Assembly: GCF_001281525.1 (NCBI RefSeq)
Contig: NZ_LGCI01000010.1
Location: forward strand, 486,869 to 550,868
Direction: 5' to 3'
DNA from: Lysinibacillus macroides
GTDB taxonomy: Bacteria; Bacillota; Bacilli; Bacillales_A; Planococcaceae
Length of the DNA: 64,000 bases
The notes under the pieces are model-generated. The model made no database searches and was not told the DNA's origin. It saw nothing but the letters and a program-made list of their open reading frames with translations. Below are positions 46,851 to 56,315 of this stretch, one piece after another; the stretch's first letter is position 1, and each line of letters begins with the position of its first letter. The translations under genes and the position numbers were made by a program.

Positions 46851-47522
46851 ATGGAACAAAATTTTGCACGTATGATTGACCACACACTATTAAAAGCTGA
46901 GACTACAAAGGAACAAATTGACAAGCTTTGCGCAGAAGCAAAACAATTTAACTTCGCCTCTGTCTGTGTCAATCCAACATGGGTGAAGCACAGCAGTGAG
47001 CTTTTACACGGCTCAGACGTTTTAGTGTGTACAGTTATTGGATTCCCACTTGGCGCCAATACACCAGCTGTCAAAGCATTGGAGGCAAAGGATGCCATCG
47101 CTAACGGTGCACAAGAGGTAGATATGGTCATTAATATAAGCGCATTAAAAGATAAAAACTATGACCTTGTACAAGCTGATATCGCAGCAGTCGTAGAAGC
47201 AGCGAAAGATAACGCACTTGTCAAAGTGATTATCGAAACATGCTTATTAACAGATGAAGAAAAAGTAAAAGCGTGTGAATTAGCAGTAGCAGCAGGCGCT
47301 GATTTTGTCAAAACATCAACTGGTTTTTCTACTGGTGGTGCAACAGTAGAGGATATTGCCCTTATGCGTAAAACAGTAGGTCCTGAGCTTGGTGTAAAAG
47401 CTTCAGGAGGCGTCCGTAGCTTAGAGGACATGAAAAAAATGGTGGAAGCTGGTGCCACTCGTATTGGCGCAAGCTCTGGTGTAGCCATTATGAAAGGCTT
47501 AATTGCTGATTCCAATTATTAA
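46851..47522 (+). CDS. deoC: deoxyribose-phosphate aldolase
   Basis: DeoC splits 2-deoxyribose-5-phosphate into acetaldehyde and glyceraldehyde 3-phosphate in deoxynucleoside catabolism. Residues seen: [74 protein letters not shown] and the Schiff-base Lys in [20 protein letters not shown]. The length of 223 residues is normal. ATG 46851 follows GGGAGTG; the frame to 46830 lacks a site. No deoR, pdp or drm genes are adjacent, and it has its own terminator. Confidence 0.96.
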   Translation: MEQNFARMIDHTLLKAETTKEQIDKLCAEAKQFNFASVCVNPTWVKHSSELLHGSDVLVCTVIGFPLGANTPAVKALEAKDAIANGAQEVDMVINISALKDKNYDLVQADIAAVVEAAKDNALVKVIIETCLLTDEEKVKACELAVAAGADFVKTSTGFSTGGATVEDIALMRKTVGPELGVKASGGVRSLEDMKKMVEAGATRIGASSGVAIMKGLIADSNY

Positions 47523-47541
47523 TTATATTTTACTGTTGTAA

Positions 47542-47584
47542 ACCCTAAGCTCCTGCTGTCTTTTGCAAGAGCTTAGGGCTTATT
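47542..47584 (+). terminator. terminator after deoC
   Basis: CCCTAAGCTC (47543-47552) pairs with GAGCTTAGGG (47569-47578), followed by CTTATTTTATT. Confidence 0.75.
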
Positions 47585-47599
47585 TTATTGGTGATGAAT

Positions 47600-47628
47600 G
47601 AATAAACAAATTTTTAGTCTCATATACT
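47600..47628 (+). promoter_or_regulatory. candidate sigma-E promoter of cotJABC
   Basis: GAATAAA, a 14-base spacer and CATATACT fit the sigma-E pattern (-35 KMATATT, -10 CATACAHT) with three deviations, 36 bases before the cotJA start. cotJ genes are sigma-E dependent in Bacillus. Confidence 0.5.
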
Positions 47629-47663
47629 CCACAGACGAATTGAATAACAGAAGGGAGGATGCA

Positions 47664-47891
47664 ATGTTTACGCAGTATAAGTATTGGAGGCCTTATATTA
47701 GCCCTTTCGACCCCTGTAAACCCATTGAAGTAAAGTATTTTGCAACACCCCCACAATTATACATGGGTTTTCAACCATACGGATTGCCCCAATTTCAAAC
47801 ACCTAGAGAGGCTCTAATGGCTGGAACATTATGGCCACAACTATTTAGCCCTTATCCATTTCCGATAAAAGGAGGGACAAAGCATGACTAA
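47664..47891 (+). CDS. cotJA: spore coat associated protein CotJA
   Basis: A 75-residue protein, Pro/Tyr/Phe-rich (YKYWRPYISPFDPCKPIEVK, PPQLYMGFQPYGLPQFQTPR). CotJA-type proteins bear these Pro-Pro and aromatic motifs and are laid down in the inner coat. ATG 47664 follows AAGGGAGG; the frame continues upstream to 47598 but that part overlaps the candidate promoter. It overlaps cotJB by eight bases. It forms the cotJABC operon of mother-cell genes. Confidence 0.9.
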   Translation: MFTQYKYWRPYISPFDPCKPIEVKYFATPPQLYMGFQPYGLPQFQTPREALMAGTLWPQLFSPYPFPIKGGTKHD

Positions 47892-48150
47892 CAAAAAGAT
47901 GCCGCCCGAATTTTATAAGCAATTAGAGGAAATACAGGCTATTGACTTCGTAATTGTTGAATTAAATCTCTATTTAGATACCCATCCCCACGATTATGAT
48001 GCTATTCAGCAATTTAATGAATATACAGAGAAAAGCATGAAGCTGAAAATTGACTTTGAACAAAAATATGGTCCGCTGATGAATTTTGGGAGAAGCTATT
48101 CCAATTATCCTTTTAATTGGATTGATACGCCATGGCCATGGCAGGTCTAA
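47884..48150 (+). CDS. cotJB: spore coat protein CotJB
   Basis: An 88-residue helical protein (QLEEIQAIDFVIVELNLYLD, THPHDYDAIQQFNEYTEKSM) ending with NYPFNWIDTPWPWQV, the aromatic tail typical of CotJB. ATG 47884 lies after AGGAGGG within cotJA. It functions with CotJA and CotJC in the coat; the exact role is unknown. Confidence 0.92.
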   Translation: MTNKKMPPEFYKQLEEIQAIDFVIVELNLYLDTHPHDYDAIQQFNEYTEKSMKLKIDFEQKYGPLMNFGRSYSNYPFNWIDTPWPWQV

Positions 48151-48174
48151 ACATATGACTAGGAGGAATAAGCT

Positions 48175-48744
48175 GTGTGGTATTATGAAAAAAAGCTCCA
48201 ATATCCTGTAAAAGTGAGTACCTGTAACCCTATGCTTGCTAAGTTTTTAATTGAGCAATATGGGGGTGCAGATGGGGAGCTAGCGGCTGCGCTACGCTAT
48301 ATGAATCAGCGCTATACGATTCCCGATAAAGTGGTTGGGCTATTAACCGATATCGCAACAGAGGAATTTTCGCATTTGGAAATGATTGCAACGATGATTT
48401 ATAAGCTTACGAAGGATGCTACGCCTGAAATGCTCAAGGAAGCAGGATTAGGGGATCATTATGTTAATCATGATCGAGCATTATTTTATCAAAATGCCTC
48501 TGGTGTACCATTTACAGCAACCTATATTCAGGCAAAAGGTGATCCAATCGCTGATTTATATGAGGATATTGCAGCGGAAGAAAAGGCTCGTGCCACTTAT
48601 CAATGGATTATTGACTTATCTGATGATACCGATTTAAACGATAGCCTGAAATTTTTACGAGAACGAGAGATTGTCCATTCCCAGCGCTTTAGAGAGGCTG
48701 TTGAAATTTTAAAGGATGACCGAGATAAGAAAAAAGTTTTCTAA
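48175..48744 (+). CDS. cotJC: CotJC, manganese-catalase-like coat protein
   Basis: The protein of 189 residues has the ferritin-like four-helix fold of Mn catalases: ligand segments GADGELAAALRYMNQRYTIP, IATEEFSHLEMIATMIYKL, ADLYEDIAAEEKARATYQW and REIVHSQRFREAVEIL. Such CotJC proteins are spore-coat catalases or pseudo-catalases that guard spores against peroxide. The start codon is GTG 48175 with AGGAGGAAT upstream. It is the last gene of cotJABC, with a terminator behind. Confidence 0.94.
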   Translation: MWYYEKKLQYPVKVSTCNPMLAKFLIEQYGGADGELAAALRYMNQRYTIPDKVVGLLTDIATEEFSHLEMIATMIYKLTKDATPEMLKEAGLGDHYVNHDRALFYQNASGVPFTATYIQAKGDPIADLYEDIAAEEKARATYQWIIDLSDDTDLNDSLKFLREREIVHSQRFREAVEILKDDRDKKKVF

Positions 48745-48757
48745 TGAAATAAGTACT

Positions 48758-48795
48758 TGGCTGTATCAAGAAAAACTTGAAACAGCCTTTTTTAT
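48758..48795 (+). terminator. terminator after cotJC
   Basis: GGCTGTATCAAG (48759-48770) pairs with CTTGAAACAGCC (48776-48787), followed by TTTTTTA. Confidence 0.9.
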
Positions 48796-48838
48796 TTGAT
48801 TAACCCATAGATAGATGAGTTAATGGCAAGGTTTTTTC

Positions 48839-49576
48839 CTACTCAAATTCATACGAAATAGCAGATAGAGCATAGAGTGGGGCTGTTTCTGCTCGTAAAA
48901 TTCTTGGACCTAGTGACATCGGTTGAGCACCTACCTGTAGCAGAGCCTCCACTTCTTTACGTGCAATGCCCCCCTCTGGTCCAAAAATAATCAGTATGGA
49001 TTTCGCCTGCTGTGCTTTTATTTGCTGTAGCTTGTACGCAAAGCTTGTGCGCTTATCAGCCTTAGCATCCTCTTCATCGGCAATAAAAATTGCATCAAAA
49101 TTTTGAGCTTGCTGTACTAATTGTTGGAAGGCAATGGGTTCATATACTTTTGGAATAACTGTACGATGGGCTTGCTCTGCTGCTTCTTTTGCAATTTTTT
49201 GTAATCGCTCTTGCTTTTTTGCCCCCTTTTTCTTATCCCACTTCACAATCGAACGTTCAGCCTCAAATGGTAGTAAAGCAAACATGCCAAGCTCAGTCGC
49301 CTTTTGCGTAATCAGTTCTAGCTTATCTCCCTTTGGCAAACCACAGGCCACTGTAACATGAACAGGCAGCTCTGAAGAAGGAATAATCTCCCCTGTAGGC
49401 TGTACAATTACCTCATCTCCAGCAAAGGCTGCAATTGTACAAATATGAGCATTTTCTTGTGCTACTACTACTATTTTGTCACCTTCTTTCATTCGCATGA
49501 CTCGTTCAATATGACGGGCGTCTTCTCCACTGATTCGTGCGGCTTGAATAGAGGTTTCAATAAAATAACGCTGCAT
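48839..49576 (-). CDS. rsmE: 16S rRNA m3U1498 methyltransferase
   Basis: RsmE methylates N3 of U1498 in the 30S decoding region. The protein has an N-terminal PUA-like part (RYFIETSIQAARISGEDARH) and the C-terminal SPOUT knot, seen in VACGLPKGDKLELITQKATE, LIIFGPEGGIARKEVEALL and LGPRILRAETAPLYAL. 245 residues from ATG 49576; the frame begins three codons earlier. In bacilli it directly follows prmA; here prmA is 4.6 kb away, separated by an island and an operon scar. Confidence 0.95.
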   Translation of the reverse strand: MQRYFIETSIQAARISGEDARHIERVMRMKEGDKIVVVAQENAHICTIAAFAGDEVIVQPTGEIIPSSELPVHVTVACGLPKGDKLELITQKATELGMFALLPFEAERSIVKWDKKKGAKKQERLQKIAKEAAEQAHRTVIPKVYEPIAFQQLVQQAQNFDAIFIADEEDAKADKRTSFAYKLQQIKAQQAKSILIIFGPEGGIARKEVEALLQVGAQPMSLGPRILRAETAPLYALSAISYEFE

Positions 49577-49604
49577 AATACACATTCCTTTCCATAAAGA
49601 AGAG

Positions 49605-49650
49605 AAAACACCAAATCACAAGCACTCGGCTCATGATTTGGCGCTTTCTC
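49605..49650 (-). terminator. terminator in the operon scar
   Basis: CCAAATCA (49611-49618) pairs with TGATTTGG (49634-49641), and on the minus strand TGTTTTCTC follows. It sits just after the ghost prmA stop codon, as the real terminator sits behind the real prmA (54175-54220). Confidence 0.7.
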
Positions 49651-49654
49651 AGTC

Positions 49655-49817
49655 AATTTATTGTGGACGACGGGCGATGATGGCGACCCAGTCTTTCAAC
49701 TAAATGCTTCAATAACACTATAATTACTTTTTGAGTAAGTGCTAACCCTAGTATAAAATTATCAAATCCCACATTTTTCGTCAACGAAATCACTCATGTA
49801 CTAATAAAATTGTTCCA
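49655..49817 (-). pseudogene. scar of a second hrcA-dnaK operon: hemW tail, hrcA promoter, CIRCE half, prmA tail
   Basis: 49655-49693 is identical to 54228-54266, the last codons and stop of prmA ([11 protein letters not shown]). Further upstream on the minus strand, 49737-49817 matches 60101-60176: the end of hemW (NNFIST versus QQFLLED, same stop position), a -35 TTGACG, a 17-base spacer with GTGGGATTTGA, -10 TAATTT and a single CIRCE arm AAGTGCTAA. Order and orientation equal the real operon, but everything from hrcA through most of prmA is gone. It is probably a deletion remnant of a duplicate operon; whether the promoter still fires is unknown. Confidence 0.85.
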
Positions 49818-49905
49818 ATAGCAATGATCTTGACATGAAAATCGTATCTCACAGAAAGGAGTGAAATTTTTCATCAATACTATCACTATAAAATAGATAT
49901 TTTTT

Positions 49906-50622
49906 CTAATTTTTGATTACTATATTATTTAAAAATCTATCTATTTCCTCTGCACTATGATTTCCTATAAAGCTTATATAATACGATTTATTGCCATTAG
50001 CAATCAAAAAGCTATTATCTTCTGAATAGCTAAGCCCCTGTATATTTCCTGCTATTTTTTCAACGTTTCCTAAACGTACTAGATCTTGTATCAAGCTATT
50101 AAAAAAAATACTTTCTTCTAACTTTTTCTTAGGAGAAAAAAAAGTTACCTTCTCTTTTTCAAAATACTCAATTGCATGTAACAACAGATCCGTACTATTG
50201 TAAATTTGTCTATCTTTCAAAATTGCATGGACAGCTTGTTCACTTAGTACATCACTCCCATTAATGCCAGTCATACCTCCAATAACTGGATTATCAGCAT
50301 CATATTTTATAAAATTTATTGTGATATATTTCTGTTCATCCTGAAATTGGTAACTAGCACCATGGTCACTATCATCTAATAAATAATAGCCTTTATCTAC
50401 TGTAAAGAATAACTGCTGATCTATTGTCAACATACTATTGCGTGGCTCATTATGATACTCACGAACTTCGTACTGAAAAACCTCTGTTCCTGTCAAAGAA
50501 GCTTCATATTGATTGTATAACTTTACTCTGTGTACCAAAACAAAGATAACAGTTACAATGATTAAGAGAAAAATAAGAAGTAGAATGAGTGAAGTGGATT
50601 GTCGCTTCAGTTTTTTCTGCAT
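49906..50622 (-). CDS. membrane-anchored hypothetical protein
   Basis: 238 residues: basic N-terminus, one membrane helix (about 11-32, LILLLIFLLIIVTVIFVLVH) and an outer domain rich in Tyr, Asn and Asp (YEASLTGTEVFQYEVREYH, GKGYYLLDDS-like stretches, YITINFIKYDADNPVIGGMT). The end has LSYSEDNSFLIANGNKSYYI and HSAEEIDRFLNN. It looks like a beta-rich extracellular sensor or scaffold; no family is recognised. G+C is low. A weak GGATGGAG site precedes ATG 50622. It lies inside the island between the operon scar and the IS110 element. Confidence 0.7.
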   Translation of the reverse strand: MQKKLKRQSTSLILLLIFLLIIVTVIFVLVHRVKLYNQYEASLTGTEVFQYEVREYHNEPRNSMLTIDQQLFFTVDKGYYLLDDSDHGASYQFQDEQKYITINFIKYDADNPVIGGMTGINGSDVLSEQAVHAILKDRQIYNSTDLLLHAIEYFEKEKVTFFSPKKKLEESIFFNSLIQDLVRLGNVEKIAGNIQGLSYSEDNSFLIANGNKSYYISFIGNHSAEEIDRFLNNIVIKN

Positions 50623-50895
50623 ATCTTTATCTCCATCCTTTCTTCAATCATTTTACTACTTCATGATGATATATAAATATTAACCTTGATCCACAAAAAA
50701 TTTTAATAGTAAAAATACTCCATTTTTCATAAATCCATTTCACAATTTAGTTATGACAATAAATAATTTTATTATGAAATGCATGTACGACAACACTCTC
50801 ACTAGATATTTCAGATTAAATTCATCCTATAAAGTTTACTGTCATTTATTCAGAATTTGTATTCTCATGCATTAACTCGTTGTTTTAATTCTTTG

Positions 50896-51831
50896 CTAAA
50901 AAGGTCGGTAACTAGTAATTTGAACACCTTGGGTATCATCAAAATAAGAAGCAACTGATGAATTAAAAGAAATTACTCCTCCCATGCCACTTGAACTTAA
51001 AGTGTAATTCTGAGATTGCGATAAAGTAATGTTAGATGTAGCATGTTGATAACTTCCTCTTGCAGTAAATGGATTGCCTGAATTCAAAAAATACACTGTT
51101 AGTGAATTTGTAATAGAAGTTGACGCTCCAGATTCTAATTTTTGTGATAAACCTACCCCTCCATTACTAGTTTTAAAATTTCCAGAGCTTGAAGAATAAT
51201 TTATCGTGTTACCGTCCCACTTTTGATAACCACTTTTAGTAGATACCATAGTTCCTCCAGAATTATTATAAGGAATAATAGCTAATACATCATATGATCT
51301 AATAGCAGGAAGTTGTTTCCATTCATTAGTCAAAGTTACAGCTTTATCACTTAAACTACTGTGAACTACAGAAATTTTAATCTTTTTATAAGTTGTTTCA
51401 TGGGTTGGTTGTCCTGTATTGCCACTAGACATTAAGCTAAGAATTACATCATTTGCTAAAACTTCTTTACTTAAGTCAGAATTTAAATACTCTTCCTCTG
51501 AAACAGTTGTTTCTGTTGAATCTATGACCATACCATTTAAATATGTTCTTTCAACTTTAACATAGATGATAGTGTCATCTCTCAATAAACTATCATTATT
51601 TTTAAAATTATCAGACATTTCTATTTCCATTGTTGCTATTGTATCCTCATCGAATCCTCTCAAAAGATTATTATATTGCTTTTTAGTCAACTCCACCCCA
51701 TTTAAATTTGTGTAAAAAATCTCTTCTTTTTCTTCGTTTTGTTCATTTGCTTGCACTTTTAATGAGATAAAAGGCATCGTTATAATAAAGATTGTGAAAA
51801 ATAAGAATGGTTTAATAAAACATTTTTTCAT
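50896..51831 (-). CDS. secreted hypothetical protein
   Basis: 311 residues with a clear signal peptide (KPFLFFTIFIITMPFISLKV, cleavage probably after VQA), an acidic first third (EEIFYTNLNGVELTKKQYNN), and a Ser/Gly/Thr-rich C-terminal region (INYSSSSGNFKTSNGGVGLS, SSGMGGVISFNSSVASYFDD) with beta-strand character. There is no lipobox or LPxTG. Because it is Cys-poor, exported, and rich in small polar residues it may be an adhesive or toxin-like extracellular protein, but nothing identifies it. GGAGGAATAA precedes ATG 51831. It is separated from the next gene by an AT-rich gap and may be monocistronic. Confidence 0.75.
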   Translation of the reverse strand: MKKCFIKPFLFFTIFIITMPFISLKVQANEQNEEKEEIFYTNLNGVELTKKQYNNLLRGFDEDTIATMEIEMSDNFKNNDSLLRDDTIIYVKVERTYLNGMVIDSTETTVSEEEYLNSDLSKEVLANDVILSLMSSGNTGQPTHETTYKKIKISVVHSSLSDKAVTLTNEWKQLPAIRSYDVLAIIPYNNSGGTMVSTKSGYQKWDGNTINYSSSSGNFKTSNGGVGLSQKLESGASTSITNSLTVYFLNSGNPFTARGSYQHATSNITLSQSQNYTLSSSGMGGVISFNSSVASYFDDTQGVQITSYRPF

Positions 51832-52452
51832 TTTATTCCTCCTCGTATATTAGTAGTAAGAGCTCTTTCCGATAGAATTTCCAGTTGATCCGGACAGCTG
51901 GAGGATCTGTTGGATTTCCTATAGGAAGTGGTCGCCAATTGGCTCCCTCACTCCTGTTTTATGTTTTACCTGTTTGCCCCTGGTTTGACCGAGGGAGCCA
52001 AAAGGAAATCACTATTTTCATTATTTATCATCTTTTCTTAAAGTATTGCTCACAGGTGCTTGCCTGTTTATTTGTCATACACTTTTTTAACCCAATTTTA
52101 TAGCACAAGGGCGAAGGATGGAGGAGGCTCCATTTCAGTACTTCGTCCTTTTTTATGACAACTTTTATTTCACTCAGACTGTGCCCATGAGACAATGGAA
52201 CGGACAAGGTATTCGCAGGAAATAGCTTTTCCTCCTTGCGGACACGCATGTGTACTGCTTCATAAGCCTGCTACCCATCGTTCATTATGGAAGGTCTAAC
52301 CACTGGCTGCGACGCAATGATTGAAGAGAGTGTAGCGCTCAATTATGGTCTTCTCCATGCGATTGCTCATCACGAGGCAGACATCGATGATTCGACTGGG
52401 CACCCAGGTCTGCGTGTATCTTGATTAATTCCCCCTTTAGGAGGTGATTGGC
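51832..52452. mobile_element. non-coding leader of the IS110-family element with long hairpins
   Basis: This 620-base gap has no gene. A perfect 11-base stem TTGGCTCCCTC (51939-51949) with GAGGGAGCCAA (51991-52001) is flanked by a second pairing of GGATTTCC with GGAAATC, and another hairpin-rich segment runs at 52110-52160 and 52320-52360. IS110-group elements have such long non-coding left ends, which encode the bridge RNA of the recombinase. The boundaries of the element are not visible because IS110 elements lack terminal inverted repeats. Confidence 0.4.
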
Positions 52453-53691
52453 ATGTCACAAATGCTAGTCGGTATTGACGTGAGTTTGCGCTCCCATCAT
52501 GTCCATTTCATGCATGGAGAGGGTCACACACTCGCTGATTTTTCTGTTCGAAATGATGTAGAAGGTGCGGACACCTTGATTCAAAAAATTATACGAACAG
52601 CGGAAAAAAATCAAACAGATCAATTAAAAATTGGGATGGAAGCCACGGATCAATATAGTTGGCACCTTGCCCATTACTTAAAAGCACAATGTAAGAAAGT
52701 AGTACCACATCTTCAAACAGCGATTTATATGCTCAACGCACGTAAAGTTTCCCGTTTTAAGAAGGGCTATGATATGTTACCGAAAAACGACAAAATAGAC
52801 GCCTGGGTTATTGCGGATCATCTACGCTTTGGACGATTGCCACATGAAATGCAAGAAACCTTAATTTACGATGCACTTCGTCGATTAACACGCACGCGCT
52901 TCCATTTAGTCCATGAAATTGCCCGTAATAAAACATACATGTTAAATCAACTGTACTTAAAATTTAGTGGCTTACGCCAAGATAATCCGTTCTCCGATAC
53001 ATTCGGTGCGACAAGTGTCGCGGTGATAGAAGAACTAGATCCAGGTATCATTGCCGATATGCCTTTAGAGGAGCTCGTAGAGTTCCTACAAGAGAAAGGC
53101 AAAAATCGTTTTGTGGCGCCAGAGGAGATGGCGAAATATCTCAAGCAGCTCGCTCGCAATTCCTATCGTTTAGATAAAGTGATGGCGGATCCCGTCAATC
53201 TTTCTTTATCAGTCATTCTGAGCACGATTCAGCACATGGAAACCCAAGTAAAGCGTTTAGATAAAGAAATCGAACGCATGATGAAAGGTATTCCGCAAAC
53301 ATTAACATCAGTAAAAGGCATCGGTCCCGTGTACGCAGCGGGCTTAATCGCAGAGATTGGCGATATCCATCGTTTTGATGATCACCACGCTTTAGCGAAA
53401 TACGCAGGTTTCGTATGGACACAGCATCAATCAGGTGAATATGAGTCTGAAAACACCAGTCGGATGCGAACCGGCAATAAGTATTTACGCTATTATCTTG
53501 TACAAGCTTCAGACGCCATACGAAAACATGACACCGAATATAAAGCCTTTTATCAAAAGAAATATCAAGAAGTAACCAAGCATCAACACAAACGCGCTCT
53601 CGTCTTAACCGCTAGAAAACTTGTACGGCTCGTGCATTCGCTACTACGCACGAAACAGCTGTACACGCCCAAAGAAGAAAGGAGAGAATAA
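52453..53691 (+). mobile_element. IS110-family DEDD transposase
   Basis: 412 residues with both conserved domains. The N-terminal DEDD/RuvC-like domain carries LVGIDVSLRSHHVHFM, IGMEATDQYSWHLAHYLK and KNDKIDAWVIADHLRFG. The C-terminal Tnp20 domain has SVKGIGPVYAAGLIAEIGDI and a catalytic Ser in TQHQSGEYESENTSRMRTGN. The protein works with a bridge RNA to recombine element and target. The start ATG 52453 follows GGAGGTG; full length, without frameshift, so it may be active. It sits in the island between rsmE and prmA. Confidence 0.92.
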
Positions 53692-54174
53692 CGAACACTT
53701 TCTCGCTTTTCTTTAGTTAATTTGCAACTTCCATTTTTTAACTTTTTAAGTTGGAAAACGTGAGGTTTATTTGAGTGCGCCTTAAAGTGGCGATGAATAA
53801 GCTTTCGCACTTAGGAATTTCCAATTTTGATGTTTTTTATGGTTGACATTTCACCACTGGGCTCAATTATAAAATTTTTTATTACCTCAAAGCAATGTGT
53901 GAAAAAGAAACAAAATACACGCGATAAATATTCCCTAAAATGTAATATAAAAGGTATACTTATCTCATCTTTATTATATCTTTATTTAAAAAAAGAAAAT
54001 ATTCTTTTGTACATCAAATTTCGTTCTATTTCGACAATAGTACATCACTATGTAATCTTTATGATCTTGAAAAAATACACGTTCTTTCTCTAAATACAAC
54101 TGGCAAAAACAGCAGCTTATAAAGGATTAGACGCTATTAGTTTCAATTAGTGTGTTATTTTTTAAGGAATATAA
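53692..54174. other. AT-rich gap after the transposase
   Basis: Nearly 480 bases without a gene. It includes the right end of the IS element (boundary unseen), and a short TTGACATTTCACC segment near 53842 that could be a -35. A 53827-54093 frame has no ribosome site and a random composition. Nothing more can be supported. Confidence 0.4.
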
Positions 54175-54220
54175 AAAACGCCAACTATAAGAAATTAAGA
54201 TTTCTTACCTTTGGCGTTTT
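54173..54220 (-). terminator. terminator after prmA
   Basis: AAAACGCCAA (54175-54184) pairs with TTGGCGTTTT (54211-54220), with more pairing of ATAAGAAAT and ATTTCTTA inside; on the minus strand TTTTTTATA follows. Confidence 0.85.
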
Positions 54221-54230
54221 CCCCATTAAT

Positions 54231-55172
54231 TTATTGTGGACGACGGGCGATGATGGCGACCCAGTCCTCCATTAGTAATACTTCTTCAATGATAAAGCCC
54301 GATGCTACTAGGGCAGCTTTGACATCATCACGTTTTGCAGCGATGATACCTGAAGTGACATATAATCCACCTGGTTTCACAATTGTATAGGCGTCGTCAG
54401 TGAAGGACATAATAATTTCTGCCAAAATATTTGCCACGACCACATCCGCTGGCTCTTTGACAGTATCTAATAGGTTGCCATGGAATACTGCTACCTGATC
54501 TTCAACTTTATTCAACGCAATATTTTCTTGTGCTGCACGTACAGCTACCTCGTCTAAATCGAGGGCATGCACGCTTTTAGCACCAAGCAATGCTGCACCA
54601 ATTGACAATACGCCCGAGCCTGTGCCGATATCAATCACTGTATCGTCCTCTCGGATCACTTTCTCCAGTCCTTGTAAACACATCACCGTTGTTGGATGTG
54701 TACCTGTACCAAATGCCATTCCTGGATCTAATTCAATAATTAGCTCATCTGTTGACACAGGTGTATAGTCCTCCCATGTTGGTACAATGGTAAAGCGCTC
54801 AGAAATTTTGACAGGATGATAGTATTGCTTCCAAGCAGTTGCCCAATCTTCCTCATTGACCTCAACAATCGAAACAATATTTTCACCAATATCAATATTA
54901 AAGTTGGTCAGATTTGTAACGGCTGCTTTAATTTCTTCGACTGTTTCATTTAAAAAACTAGACTCTGGTAAATAGGCTTTGACAATTACACCGTCTTTTG
55001 GGAAATCCTCTTCATTTAGCGCATAAATTTCACCATACTGATCTTCACGTGGCTTCGCAAATTCTGCAGAATCTTCAATAACTACGCCACTTGCACCTGC
55101 TTCATGCAAAATATTTGAAATTGCTTCTACCGCTTCATTTTTTGTATGAATGGATAACTCTGACCACTTCAC
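54231..55172 (-). CDS. prmA: ribosomal protein L11 methyltransferase
   Basis: PrmA trimethylates ribosomal protein L11. N-terminal substrate-binding domain ([19 protein letters not shown]), a linker, and the SAM domain with [59 protein letters not shown] and [13 protein letters not shown]. 313 residues, full length. It comes 21 bases after dnaJ and is the last gene of the heat-shock operon. The final 11 codons are duplicated in the scar at 49655-49693. Confidence 0.95.
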   Translation of the reverse strand: MKWSELSIHTKNEAVEAISNILHEAGASGVVIEDSAEFAKPREDQYGEIYALNEEDFPKDGVIVKAYLPESSFLNETVEEIKAAVTNLTNFNIDIGENIVSIVEVNEEDWATAWKQYYHPVKISERFTIVPTWEDYTPVSTDELIIELDPGMAFGTGTHPTTVMCLQGLEKVIREDDTVIDIGTGSGVLSIGAALLGAKSVHALDLDEVAVRAAQENIALNKVEDQVAVFHGNLLDTVKEPADVVVANILAEIIMSFTDDAYTIVKPGGLYVTSGIIAAKRDDVKAALVASGFIIEEVLLMEDWVAIIARRPQ

Positions 55173-55193
55173 GTAGCTCTTCAGCTCCTCTAA

Positions 55194-56315
55194 TTATTCG
55201 CCTTGGAATTTTTTCTTAATTTTATCGAATAGTGAACTACCTTGCTCTTCAGGAATATCACCACTAATTTCCGCAAATTCACGTAGTAATTGTTTTTGTC
55301 TTTCTGTTAACTTTTCGGGTGTTACTACTTTTACAATTACATATTGATTACCCATGCCATAACCATGAACATTTTTAATTCCCTTATCTTTTAGACGGAA
55401 TTGAGCGCCTGATTGTGTACCTGCTGGAATACGTAATTTTACCTTACCATGAACAGTTGGTACTTCAATCTCATCACCAAGAGATGCTTGTGGGAATGTC
55501 AGTTTTAGCTCAAAGTAAATATCGTCGCCATCACGCTCAAAATCTTTATGCCCTTGCACGCGGAACATAATATATAAATCGCCTGCTGGACCGCCGTTTA
55601 TACCTGGTTCACCTTGACCAGATACGCGAATTTGTTGACCATCATCAACACCGGCTGGGATGGTTACTTTAATTTTCTTGCGCTTTTGAACTTTTCCTTC
55701 TCCATGGCATGTTGAACATTTTTCTTTAATAATTTTACCTGTACCATGACATGTTGAACATGTACGGCGGTTCATCATACGTCCAAATGGTGTATCGACC
55801 GCTTGATTGATCTGACCAGCACCCTTACATGTCGAACATGTTTCAGGTTGAGTACCTGGCTTTGCACCTGAGCCATGACATGTATCACATGTTTCATCCT
55901 TTGGAATTTCAATTTCTGTCTCTTTTCCAAAAACAGCTTCCTCAAATTTGATGTTCATACGATATTGCAGGTCATCGCCTTTACGTGGTGCATTCGGATC
56001 TTGTCGGCGACCACCGCCACCGCCAAAGAATGAACTGAAAATATCCTCGAAGCCGCCAAAGCCGCCGCCTCCGAAGCCACCACCAAAGCCTGCATTTGGG
56101 TCTTCATGACCAAATTGGTCGTAGCGTGCTTTTTTCTCATCATCACTTAATACTTCATATGCTTCAGCGATTTCTTTGAATTTTTCATCTGCACCTGGCT
56201 CTTTATTAAGGTCAGGATGGTATTGCTTTGATAATTTACGATATGCTTTTTTAATGTCATCTTTTGAAGCCGATTTTGTTAAACCCAGCACCTCGTAATA
56301 ATCGCGTTTTTCCAT
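55194..56315 (-). CDS. dnaJ: co-chaperone DnaJ
   Basis: DnaJ stimulates the DnaK ATPase and delivers substrates. J domain ([20 protein letters not shown]) with HPD in [12 protein letters not shown]; Gly/Phe-rich region ([15 protein letters not shown]); four zinc-finger repeats [33 protein letters not shown] and [10 protein letters not shown]-terminal substrate-binding domain. 373 residues. It lies about 210 bases behind dnaK with a terminator in between, so its level can be set below that of DnaK. Confidence 0.97.
   Translation of the reverse strand: MEKRDYYEVLGLTKSASKDDIKKAYRKLSKQYHPDLNKEPGADEKFKEIAEAYEVLSDDEKKARYDQFGHEDPNAGFGGGFGGGGFGGFEDIFSSFFGGGGGRRQDPNAPRKGDDLQYRMNIKFEEAVFGKETEIEIPKDETCDTCHGSGAKPGTQPETCSTCKGAGQINQAVDTPFGRMMNRRTCSTCHGTGKIIKEKCSTCHGEGKVQKRKKIKVTIPAGVDDGQQIRVSGQGEPGINGGPAGDLYIMFRVQGHKDFERDGDDIYFELKLTFPQASLGDEIEVPTVHGKVKLRIPAGTQSGAQFRLKDKGIKNVHGYGMGNQYVIVKVVTPEKLTERQKQLLREFAEISGDIPEEQGSSLFDKIKKKFQGE

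Noticed and set aside
53827-54093. 88-codon ORF after the transposase
   Set aside because: Very AT-rich, no ribosome site, repeated Ile/Tyr/Lys pattern typical of chance frames.
49655-54266. 39-base direct repeat as attL/attR of an integrative element in prmA
   Set aside because: Integrases often use 3' ends of genes, but there is no integrase inside and the hrcA promoter-hemW similarity next to the left copy is better explained by an operon duplication with deletion. Kept as an alternative.
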